64,000 nucleotides of DNA from Campylobacterota bacterium. Lineage in GTDB: Bacteria; Campylobacterota; Campylobacteria; Campylobacterales; Arcobacteraceae. Each line of letters starts with the position of its first letter. Position 1 is the stretch's first letter. The stretch is taken from positions 1 through 64,000 of the forward strand of contig QMKX01000004.1 of assembly GCA_003643835.1 (NCBI GenBank). The letters run 5' to 3'. A program made the position numbers and the translations under genes. Shown one piece after another: positions 36,954 through 45,319 of this stretch. A model generated the notes under the pieces. That model did no database searches, was not told the origin of the DNA, and saw only the letters and a list, made by a program, of their open reading frames with translations.

Positions 36954-39154
36954 TACACTATTTTAAACTCTTTGTTGACAAAATCAACTTTAAGTTTATC
37001 TCCATATTTTATATCGCCAAATAATATCTTGCGACCTATAAGTTCTTTTATATGCTTGTTTATAACTCTTTGAAGCGGTCTAGCGCCCATGTCTTTGTTA
37101 TATCCCAATTCTATTATTTGTTCTTTTGCTTTTTTTGTGATAGATATTGTTATGTTTTTCTCTTTTAAATTGTTTTGCATATTGTTGATAAACTTATCTA
37201 CAATTAACCCTATGTATTGTTTGTTTATATGTGAAAATGGCACAATATCATCTATCCTATTCCTAAACTCAGCAGAAAAAAACTCTTTTAGTGCTCTGTT
37301 CTCATTTATGGTTTCATCTTTTTCAAAACCCATGACATTTGGCTCTTTTTGGCCTATGTTAGATGTCATGATTAGTATAACATTCTCAAAGTTTATAACT
37401 TCGCCATTATTGTCTGTTAGTTTTGCCCTATCCATAACTTGTAAAAGCAAAGACAATAAATCTTTATGAGCTTTTTCTATCTCGTCTAACAACAAAACAG
37501 TATATGGATTTTTCTTTATAGCATTGGTGAGCAACCCTCCTTTTTCGTATCCTACATATCCCGCAGGCGAACCAATAAGAGAACTAGAAGTGTGTGATTG
37601 TTGATACTCACTCATATCAAATCTTGTAAATTTTATATTTAAATTCAATGCCAATTGTTTAGCCAGCTCTGTTTTGCCTACCCCTGTTGGGCCAGTAAAC
37701 AAAAAACTTGCTATTGGTTTATTTGCATCTTTTAGTCCTGACTTACTGACATAAAGAGCAGCTGCTATTTTATCTATAGCTTCATCTTGGCCGAAAATTT
37801 CATTTTGTAGATTTTGTTTTATGTTTATCAAGCTTTTCTGTTTTTTTGATGCTGTTTTTTCATATGGTATGTTTGCCATATTGTAAACAACTTGCTTTAT
37901 GTCTGTGTTTTCTATTTTTGTAGTTTTTTCAAGTTTGCATTTTGTAGCAGTCTCATCAAGCACATCGATAGCTACATCAGGAAAATGCCTATCATATAAA
38001 TATCTATTTGACAATTTTATAATAGATTTTATAGATTTTTCATCAAACTTGACATCATGGTATTTTTCATAATCAGTTTTTATTCCATCTAATATGGCGA
38101 CACACTCTTCATCATTTGGCTGGTCTATATCTATCTTAGAAAATCTCCTACTTAGTGCTTTGTCGCTGTTGAAAATATTTCTGTATTCATCATATGTAGT
38201 AGCGCCAATACACCTCATATCGCCATTGGTCAGTAGTGGTTTGAGCATATTTGCAATATCTATAGAACTATCACCCACTGCTCCAGCTCCTACTATGTTG
38301 TGTATCTCATCTATAAATAATATACTATTTTTTTTCTTCAGTAGCTTTTTGAGTAGCTTTTTAAATCGTAATTCAAATTCGCCTCTAAATTTTGTGCCGG
38401 CTATCAAACTTGAAGTATCTAGTGAATATATTTTAGATTTTTTTATACTATTTGTTATAGTGTTGTTTGCTATTTGTTTAGCTATCTCAAGAACTATAGC
38501 TGTCTTACCAACTCCTGGTTCTCCTACAAGTATGGGATTGTTTTTGATTTTGCGATTTAAAACTAATTGTAGTTTTTTTATCTCTTTTTCTCTACCTATC
38601 AATTTATTATTTGCTTGGTTTGCTTTTTCTACAAGTTCATCACAATATAACTTCAAAACAGACTTTTTTTTCTGTTTTTTCTTTTTTATTTTTGTTTTAT
38701 CTTTTTTTGTTTCTATTTTGCTTTTTTCTTCTGTGGGGTTACCTGTTTTGTTGTGTATTACGAAGCTTTCTATGCCTTCGCTTCTTAGTAAATATGTTCC
38801 GTGTAGATTGTCATCGTTCATAAGCATAGCAAGCATATCCTCTATGTCAGCTTGGTTATAATCATTTTTATTTAGATACTCCATAACTTTTTTTGTAAGC
38901 TCACTAAATGATGTCGTAGCTACTGGATTTCTCTCTTTTGTTGGATGAAATTTAGGAATATCAAACTGCAAATAATCCATATATTGTTTCATAAAATTAT
39001 CGAAATCTATCCTAAGAAGTATCAAACAATTTTTTACGAACTTATCTTGTAGTATAGTATAATACAGATGCTCCACAGTTAGATATTTGTGAAACATCTT
39101 CACAGAAAGTTGGTTTGCCTCCATGAAAGCAGTATATAACTTATCTGTCAGCAT
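36953..39154 (-). CDS. clpA: ATP-dependent Clp protease ATP-binding subunit ClpA
   Basis: A 733-residue AAA+ unfoldase that feeds substrates to ClpP. It has an N-terminal Clp-N domain, a Lys-rich linker, AAA-1 with Walker A GEPGVGKTA and DEIH, and AAA-2 with GPTGVGKTE, LLLDEIEKAH and sensor motifs. The ClpP-docking loop tripeptide is present as MGF in NVMGFEKDE, so proteolysis coupling is retained. It overlaps the ClpS-like gene by 14 bp. clpP is not in the window. Confidence 0.95.
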   Translation of the reverse strand: MLTDKLYTAFMEANQLSVKMFHKYLTVEHLYYTILQDKFVKNCLILLRIDFDNFMKQYMDYLQFDIPKFHPTKERNPVATTSFSELTKKVMEYLNKNDYNQADIEDMLAMLMNDDNLHGTYLLRSEGIESFVIHNKTGNPTEEKSKIETKKDKTKIKKKKQKKKSVLKLYCDELVEKANQANNKLIGREKEIKKLQLVLNRKIKNNPILVGEPGVGKTAIVLEIAKQIANNTITNSIKKSKIYSLDTSSLIAGTKFRGEFELRFKKLLKKLLKKKNSILFIDEIHNIVGAGAVGDSSIDIANMLKPLLTNGDMRCIGATTYDEYRNIFNSDKALSRRFSKIDIDQPNDEECVAILDGIKTDYEKYHDVKFDEKSIKSIIKLSNRYLYDRHFPDVAIDVLDETATKCKLEKTTKIENTDIKQVVYNMANIPYEKTASKKQKSLINIKQNLQNEIFGQDEAIDKIAAALYVSKSGLKDANKPIASFLFTGPTGVGKTELAKQLALNLNIKFTRFDMSEYQQSHTSSSLIGSPAGYVGYEKGGLLTNAIKKNPYTVLLLDEIEKAHKDLLSLLLQVMDRAKLTDNNGEVINFENVILIMTSNIGQKEPNVMGFEKDETINENRALKEFFSAEFRNRIDDIVPFSHINKQYIGLIVDKFINNMQNNLKEKNITISITKKAKEQIIELGYNKDMGARPLQRVINKHIKELIGRKILFGDIKYGDKLKVDFVNKEFKIV

Positions 39155-39458
39155 TGTTTATCTCATTTGAATCTGCGTCCAATATGTAGTTATCATTTTT
39201 TGCATAATACTTTATATCTGACAACTTTGTTCTTGAAATTTCAAAAGAGTAGTTGCCAAAAGTTATTTTGCCATTTTTTTCAAGCTTTTTTAATGTCTCT
39301 TTTGCTTCTTGTTCATCTTGATCGCAAAAATCTGCCAATATCTTTATATAGTTTTTTTGTTTTATATTTTTGTTGAAGTAGTGTGTAAGATTGTATCTTT
39401 TTGGTATTTTGACAAAATCTTTACTTTGACTTCTAATAACTTGTGCTATCTCACTCAT
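39141..39458 (-). CDS. ClpS-like adaptor with altered N-degron pocket
   Basis: A 105-residue protein encoded at the usual clpS position, overlapping clpA by 14 bp and nudix by four. From RYNLTHYFNK to the C-terminus it aligns without gaps with ClpS (YKVxLxNDDYTxMxFV...), including the spacing of the later G-x-YSFEIS, TK and YA positions. At the substrate pocket the residues known in E. coli ClpS (Asn34, Asp35, Asp36, Thr38, Met40, His66) are replaced by Phe, Asn, Lys, Ile, Gln and Glu. This suggests that N-end-rule degron binding is lost or changed while ClpA binding may persist. Alignment is by eye from memory of ClpS. Confidence 0.65.
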   Translation of the reverse strand: MSEIAQVIRSQSKDFVKIPKRYNLTHYFNKNIKQKNYIKILADFCDQDEQEAKETLKKLEKNGKITFGNYSFEISRTKLSDIKYYAKNDNYILDADSNEINNADR

Positions 39459-40042
39459 AATTTATCCTCCATATGCCAATAAAATGCAAACATCAATCCA
39501 GATGTTTTTGCTTTTGCTTCATCAAATATAAACTTTTTTGCATCTTTTCTATCAATAAATTCAAGCTCTATAAATTCATCGTTTATGCCTCCGCCTTTGT
39601 GTTTTTTCATACTTTCATCAATAGTAGCTTCATATATATGTTGTTTAGAGCCACTAACTCCAACATTTGAAAAAAATGTGTTTATTTTATTTATTTTATT
39701 TATATTCACACTGTATCCGCACTCTTCATATATCTCTTCTTTAGCTATTTGGTTTATCGGTTTATTTTTGTCCAATATACCGGCACACAACTCATATGTG
39801 AAACTAAACTTATCATCTGTCAAATAAACTGGTGGTCTAAACTGTTTGACTACAAGATATGCATCAAAATCTTTATGATACAACAACACAGACACACTAT
39901 CAAAACTTCGCACTGTCTCCCAGATTTTAGCTACGCCATTTTGTTCGTATTTTATAGACAATGGTTTTATATATTTTGGGTCTTTCAGCCTTGTGGTTTC
40001 AAAGTTTCTGATATTTATATTTTTCAAGACAAACCTTTTCAT
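39455..40042 (-). CDS. NUDIX hydrolase
   Basis: A 195-residue protein of the ADP-ribose/UDP-sugar pyrophosphatase group. The Nudix box is recognisable as GILDKNKPINQIAKEEIYEE followed by CGY; the first Glu of the consensus is Lys here, and Arg is Glu. FTYELCAGIL before the box and SVLLYHKDFDAYLVVKQFRPP are family features. Substrate probably a nucleoside diphosphate derivative; not decidable from sequence. Overlaps the ClpS-like gene by four bases. Confidence 0.85.
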   Translation of the reverse strand: MKRFVLKNINIRNFETTRLKDPKYIKPLSIKYEQNGVAKIWETVRSFDSVSVLLYHKDFDAYLVVKQFRPPVYLTDDKFSFTYELCAGILDKNKPINQIAKEEIYEECGYSVNINKINKINTFFSNVGVSGSKQHIYEATIDESMKKHKGGGINDEFIELEFIDRKDAKKFIFDEAKAKTSGLMFAFYWHMEDKL

Positions 40043-40128
40043 AAATATGTTTTGTATTTTTTGTTATTGTATCTAAACTTTATAAATTTATATATACTAT
40101 TAGGTAATCTATACTTCTTGATGGTGTA

Positions 40129-40512
40129 TCAATGATAATCAGACGCCTTAGCTATTATATCTATCTCTATAAGTGCATTTTTAGGCAAGGTTTGCACTGC
40201 AACTGTGCTTCGCACTGGTTTGTGGTCACCAAAAAAGTCGGCATATATGACATTAACCACTCCAAAATCCTTCATATCATTTAGATATATTGTAGTTTTG
40301 ATGACATCGTCTATGTTGCATTCATTATCTTCTAATATCACTTTGATATTATCAAGGACTTGTTTAGTTTGTAATTTTATATCATCGTCACACATTTGCC
40401 CATGTCTGTCGAGTGCTATTTGTCCTGAACTGTATAATAAACCATTGTGCTTGATAGCTTGAGAATACGGCCCTATGGCCTGAGGTGCATTTTTTGTGTT
40501 TAAAAACTCCAT
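40129..40512 (-). CDS. ridA: RidA-family enamine/imine deaminase
   Basis: A 127-residue YjgF/YER057c/UK114 protein. The conserved PQAIGPYSQAIKHNGLLYSSGQI start, catalytic-region Arg in KPVRSTVAVQTLPKNALIEIDIIA and length are typical. It hydrolyses reactive 2-aminoacrylate-type enamines produced by PLP enzymes. Nine bases downstream of prs. Confidence 0.94.
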   Translation of the reverse strand: MEFLNTKNAPQAIGPYSQAIKHNGLLYSSGQIALDRHGQMCDDDIKLQTKQVLDNIKVILEDNECNIDDVIKTTIYLNDMKDFGVVNVIYADFFGDHKPVRSTVAVQTLPKNALIEIDIIAKASDYH

Positions 40513-40521
40513 TGTTTATCC

Positions 40522-41457
40522 TTATATGTTGTCAAACATTGTATTGATTGATTCTTTATTGTATATTTTATCTATAGTTTGAGCTATGATATTTGTAGCA
40601 CTTAACACTACTATTTTGTCATGTGGTTTTGATAGTGGTATAGTGTCGGTTATGGCTAATCTATCCAAACTACTATTTTCGAGCCTATCCAATGCAGGAC
40701 CACTCAACACTCCGTGAGTGCAACATGCTAAGACACTATTTGCTCCATCTTTTTTTAGTGCTAAAGCGGCATTTGTAAGAGTTCCTGCTGTATCAACTAT
40801 ATCATCTACCATGATTATATCTTTGTTTTTGATATCGCCTATGATATTCATAACTTCACTTTTGTTTTTTTTGTCTCTATTTTTATCTACTATTACAAGA
40901 TCATAGTTCAAAGCTTTGGCATATGTCCTAGCTCTCGCTACTCCTCCTACATCTGGCGATGCTATGATAGGGTTTTTTAGGTTCAAATTTTTGATATAAT
41001 TTACAAACACCATAGAACCCAACAAATGATCTACCGGTATGTTGAAAAATCCTTGTATTTGTGCGGCATGTAAGTCTATAGTGACTACTCTATCTACTCC
41101 TGATTTTTCTATCATATCAGCTACAAGTTTAGCAGTAATTGGCACACGCGGTGCTGCTTTTCTATCTTGTCTGGCATATCCAAAATACGGTAGCACCACA
41201 GTTATCTCTCCTGCGCTACTTCGCTTAAATGCATCTACGAGTATCAAAAGTTCCATAAGATTGTCATTTGTCGGGCTACAGGTGCTTTGGATGATAAATA
41301 TGTCATCTCCACGCACTGAATTTATGATATTTACATCTATTTCGCCATCACTAAATGTGCCTATTTTGACATCTTCTACTTTTTTGTTCAAAATCGTTGC
41401 TACATCATTTGCGAATTTTAAACTCGCAGTGCCTGCAACTATTTTATATCTTGCCAT
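40522..41457 (-). CDS. prs: Ribose-phosphate pyrophosphokinase
   Basis: A 311-residue enzyme that makes PRPP from ribose 5-phosphate and ATP. Landmarks are FSDGEIDVNIINSVRGDDIFIIQS, LPYFGYARQDRK (ATP-binding flexible loop region), DLHAAQIQGFFNIPVDHL and the PRPP loop DDIVDTAGTLTNAA. Follows the 41466 gene by eight bases and precedes ridA by nine. Confidence 0.96.
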   Translation of the reverse strand: MARYKIVAGTASLKFANDVATILNKKVEDVKIGTFSDGEIDVNIINSVRGDDIFIIQSTCSPTNDNLMELLILVDAFKRSSAGEITVVLPYFGYARQDRKAAPRVPITAKLVADMIEKSGVDRVVTIDLHAAQIQGFFNIPVDHLLGSMVFVNYIKNLNLKNPIIASPDVGGVARARTYAKALNYDLVIVDKNRDKKNKSEVMNIIGDIKNKDIIMVDDIVDTAGTLTNAALALKKDGANSVLACCTHGVLSGPALDRLENSSLDRLAITDTIPLSKPHDKIVVLSATNIIAQTIDKIYNKESINTMFDNI

Positions 41458-41465
41458 ATTGTCCC

Positions 41466-42656
41466 TTAAAAATGTATTCTAAACCCGACAGATAAACCAA
41501 GCTCACTTTGATGTGTGAGTTTTTCATCGCCAATTTCTGTGTTTAAATCTTTTATGATATATCTCAATCTTGTGTATATGCTAGTCGAATTTATAAACTT
41601 ACTATCTAATCCTACTTGTGCTCCAACCGCAAAGCCTGTAGCTTTCACGCCGCTATTTATATTTGTTGTGTTTGGTTTTTCATTCCACACCAAATCACTC
41701 ATACCTATAACTATACCTATATATGGTTTTGCATCTATTGGTTTTGTGAATTTGTAGTTATACGAATAAAGCAGGTCTGTTACGGTAGCCCTTTTTAGAT
41801 TAAGTGACTTGTTTAAACTTAAAGTTGAAAAAGTAGAAACACCATGAACTACCCCAAATCCAATTTCACCTGTTGTTGTATATTGGTCTAAACTATCTTC
41901 ATATACGACAGTATTTTGTGCTTCATTTTTGATAGAGTATTTTGAAGCTCCAAGACCCATATACACAAAATAATATTCTCCTAGTATATTTGGGTCGCTG
42001 TAAAGCTCATCTTCATTTAACAACTCATTGAGTTTTTCATTATCTATGAACTCTTGTTGTGTTGTGTCGTTGCAGTCGCACTCTTCTACTATGACCAAAT
42101 CATGCTCACCTGTGATTGATACTATCATATCGTATGTATCAAATTTTTCTACTGTGTTTGTTTGTTTTGTATAATAATGTGCATGAGTAATATTTTCTTT
42201 TAGTTTTAAACTTTTAAAATTGTTTGAATCAATTGTGTCAAATTCTGACAATTTTATATATGAAGTTTTGTCCAAAACCTTACACCACCCATAACTATCA
42301 CAAAATTCTGCTACTATGATATCATCTTGAAATATAATCAAAGTTTCATCGACTCTTCTTGATATATCATAAGTAATCTCACCATCTGTAGTGAGCTTTT
42401 TTTCATAAAAATGAGTATGATCTTGAGTGTCGTCATTCATGACATAAAATCTATCATATTCAGCTACAAAATAAGAGCCATTTATATAAAATGGTTTATC
42501 TTCAACCTTACACCAACCATCAAGATTGCAAGATTGAACTTTAACCTTGTCTCCGGGATGTATGATATTTTTTACTGCATATTTTTCAAGATCAACCGAT
42601 AGCAGAACAACGGGCACAAACAATATCGCAATCATAAATAAGATAATTTTTTTCAT
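41466..42656 (-). CDS. Exported protein with two SH3-like repeats and outer-membrane barrel
   Basis: A 396-residue protein starting MKKIILFMIAILFVPVVLLS, a signal peptide; a start 24 bp upstream is possible but neither has a strong ribosome site. Residues about 30-115 and 115-190 are two related units, each with a CxxxGWCKV core and a following HxHxY region, reminiscent of bacterial SH3 domains. From about 240 the sequence alternates amphipathic strands and ends in RIHF, the terminal aromatic of a beta-barrel. An EECDCNDTT acidic segment links them and contains an N-glycosylation sequon (D-C-N-D-T). The family is not recognised. Confidence 0.75.
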   Translation of the reverse strand: MKKIILFMIAILFVPVVLLSVDLEKYAVKNIIHPGDKVKVQSCNLDGWCKVEDKPFYINGSYFVAEYDRFYVMNDDTQDHTHFYEKKLTTDGEITYDISRRVDETLIIFQDDIIVAEFCDSYGWCKVLDKTSYIKLSEFDTIDSNNFKSLKLKENITHAHYYTKQTNTVEKFDTYDMIVSITGEHDLVIVEECDCNDTTQQEFIDNEKLNELLNEDELYSDPNILGEYYFVYMGLGASKYSIKNEAQNTVVYEDSLDQYTTTGEIGFGVVHGVSTFSTLSLNKSLNLKRATVTDLLYSYNYKFTKPIDAKPYIGIVIGMSDLVWNEKPNTTNINSGVKATGFAVGAQVGLDSKFINSTSIYTRLRYIIKDLNTEIGDEKLTHQSELGLSVGFRIHF

Positions 42657-42745
42657 AGGAGTATTGTATCTAATAAACATAAAATAACCCAAGTTTATCA
42701 AATTTTATATTTTTTTGGTAAAATTAATTTTTATAAGGGAATCAA

Positions 42746-45319
42746 ATGAACATAAAAAAACAATTTTTAAATTTTTTTAAATCAAAACATCATACAATAT
42801 TGCCAAGCTCTTCGCTTGTACCAGATGACCCCACGCTTATGTTTACAAATGCAGGTATGGTTCAGTTCAAAGACATATTTACAGGCAAAATCAAGCCGCC
42901 CACAAACAAAAGAGCAGTGAGTTGTCAGCTGTGTTTACGAGCAGGAGGCAAACACAATGACCTCGAAAATGTAGGTTTTACAAGTAGGCATCATACCTTG
43001 TTTGAGATGCTTGGGAACTTTTCTTTTGGTGACTATTTTAAGCAAGAAGCGATATCGTATGCTTGGGAGTTTATCACAAAAGTTTTGAAACTACCGGTTG
43101 ATAAACTATGGGTAACTGTGCATGAAAACGATGACGAAGCATATAAACTATGGCAAAAACATATTAGCACAGACCGTATCAAAAAGATAGGAGACAAAGA
43201 CAACTTCTGGTCTATGGGCGATACAGGAGCTTGTGGTCCTTGTAGTGAGATATTTTTTGATCAAGGCGAAGAGTTTTTTGATACCAAAGAGGATTATTTA
43301 GGTGGCGATGGTGATAGATTTTTAGAGATTTGGAACTTGGTGTTTATGCAGTTTGAAAGAGACAAAAGAGGCAATATGACCGCCTTGCCTAAGCCATCTA
43401 TCGATACTGGTATGGGTTTGGAAAGGGTTGTTGCTATCAAAGAAGGAGTTAATAACAATTTTGATACAAGTTTATTTACTCCCTTGATAGAGACTATAAA
43501 AAAGATATCAAATACAAAAATTACCAAAAAAAATATATCAAGCTTTCGTGTCATAGCAGACCATACTAAAGCAGTGTCATTTATGCTTTGTGATGGTGTG
43601 CTTTTTGACAATGATGGCAGAGGATATGTGCTTCGTCGTATCTTAAGACGAGCCATAAGACATGGCTATTTGTTGGGTCTGAGAGAGCCATTTGTAGGTG
43701 AAGTTGTAGATAGTTTGGTTAAAATTATGAAAGATGATTATGAATTTTTGCAAATCAAAAAGTCATATATAAAAGAGCAGATATTTCAAGAAGAGTTAAG
43801 ATTTTTCAAAACTATCAAAAATGGTATGAAACTATTTCAAGATGAGTTAGATAACACCACAGACGATATGTTTGATGGTGCGATAGCTTTTAAACTATAC
43901 GATACATATGGTTTTCCTCTTGATTTGACAGAAGATATGTTAAAAGAACACGATATTGCATTGGATAAAAAAAGTTTTGACAATGCTATGAAAGAACAAA
44001 AAACAAAAGCCAAAGCTTCTTGGAAAGGTAGTGGAGACGAAAATAAAACTGGTGATTTTATAGTGTTAATTGAGAAGCATGGAAAAAATAATTTCGTAGG
44101 CTATGACACAAACGAAACTAATAGCAAGATATTAGCGATATTGGATCATGATTTCAAAATTGTGACAGACACAAAAAACAAAAATGAATATTGGATAATG
44201 TTTGACAAAACTCCATTTTATGCAAATAGTGGTGGTCAAGTTGGTAGCACGGGGCAAATGACCGTAAACGATACTGTCATAAATGTGATTGATACAAACG
44301 AATTCTTTGGTATAAATATCTCTAAAATAAAAACAAGCAATATAGTCATAAATACAAATGACAAAGCAAAACTAATCGATACTAATATAGCAGAAACAAG
44401 CAAACACCATAGCGCCACACATCTACTCCAAGCTTCACTAAAAGAGGTGTTGGGGGATAGTGTTACACAAGCTGGTAGTTATAACGATCACGAAAAACTT
44501 AGGTTTGATTTTACTTATGCTAAACCCGTAGATAGCGAAGATTTAGAAACAATTGAAAAAAAAGTAAATGAACTAATATATAAAAGTATCGATTGTCAAA
44601 CACAAGTGTTGCCTATAAAACAAGCAAAAAAAACAGGAGCTACATCGATATTTGGCGAAAAGTATGGCGATGTGGTTAGAGTAGTTAGTTTTGAATATAA
44701 AAGTATTGAGTTTTGTGGAGGGGTGCATGTCGCAAATACATCTCATATTGGGTCATTTTTCATAACTAAACAAAGCAGTGTTAGTGCTGGAGTTAGACGA
44801 ATAGAAGCTGTGTGTGGCAAAAAAGCAAAAAGCTTCAACGATGAAAACATAAATAAAATAAAAAAATTAGAACATATTTTAAAAACAAAAGATATAATAA
44901 CCAAAACAACAAAACTAATAGACCACATGAAGCAGTTAAAAAATAGCGAGAAAAAAGATAAACATAAGATAGAGTATGATGTTCTAACTATAAATGATAT
45001 CAAAATAATAGTTGATATTGTAGATGGTAGCGATATTAAAGACATGATAGATGAACAAAAAATAAAATACAATAAAATAGCTATATTTTTATTGAAAATT
45101 GAAAACAATACGATTAAATTTTGTTGTGCTACAAAAAATGCAAACTTAAACTCAAATAGTTGGATAAAAGAGGTATGCAAGGAGATAGGTGGCAGTGGTG
45201 GCGGCAAAGAGAGTTTCGCACAAGGCGGAGCAAAAGAGATAAAATATATACAAATAGCAAAAACTAAAGCTATAGAGTTTGCAACAAAAAGTTTAAAGGA
45301 TACAAATGATAAAGCATAA
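42746..45319 (+). CDS. alaS: Alanyl-tRNA synthetase
   Basis: An 857-residue class II synthetase charging tRNA-Ala. The catalytic domain has the motif 2 region GRKHNDLENVG and PKPSIDTGMGLERV; the editing domain has HHSATHLLQASL and the zinc-binding CGGVHVANTSHIG. The C-terminal GSGGGKESFAQGG completes the C-Ala region. Start ATG 42746 has AAGGGA upstream. The end overlaps pglB by 14 bp. Confidence 0.97.
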   Translation: MNIKKQFLNFFKSKHHTILPSSSLVPDDPTLMFTNAGMVQFKDIFTGKIKPPTNKRAVSCQLCLRAGGKHNDLENVGFTSRHHTLFEMLGNFSFGDYFKQEAISYAWEFITKVLKLPVDKLWVTVHENDDEAYKLWQKHISTDRIKKIGDKDNFWSMGDTGACGPCSEIFFDQGEEFFDTKEDYLGGDGDRFLEIWNLVFMQFERDKRGNMTALPKPSIDTGMGLERVVAIKEGVNNNFDTSLFTPLIETIKKISNTKITKKNISSFRVIADHTKAVSFMLCDGVLFDNDGRGYVLRRILRRAIRHGYLLGLREPFVGEVVDSLVKIMKDDYEFLQIKKSYIKEQIFQEELRFFKTIKNGMKLFQDELDNTTDDMFDGAIAFKLYDTYGFPLDLTEDMLKEHDIALDKKSFDNAMKEQKTKAKASWKGSGDENKTGDFIVLIEKHGKNNFVGYDTNETNSKILAILDHDFKIVTDTKNKNEYWIMFDKTPFYANSGGQVGSTGQMTVNDTVINVIDTNEFFGINISKIKTSNIVINTNDKAKLIDTNIAETSKHHSATHLLQASLKEVLGDSVTQAGSYNDHEKLRFDFTYAKPVDSEDLETIEKKVNELIYKSIDCQTQVLPIKQAKKTGATSIFGEKYGDVVRVVSFEYKSIEFCGGVHVANTSHIGSFFITKQSSVSAGVRRIEAVCGKKAKSFNDENINKIKKLEHILKTKDIITKTTKLIDHMKQLKNSEKKDKHKIEYDVLTINDIKIIVDIVDGSDIKDMIDEQKIKYNKIAIFLLKIENNTIKFCCATKNANLNSNSWIKEVCKEIGGSGGGKESFAQGGAKEIKYIQIAKTKAIEFATKSLKDTNDKA

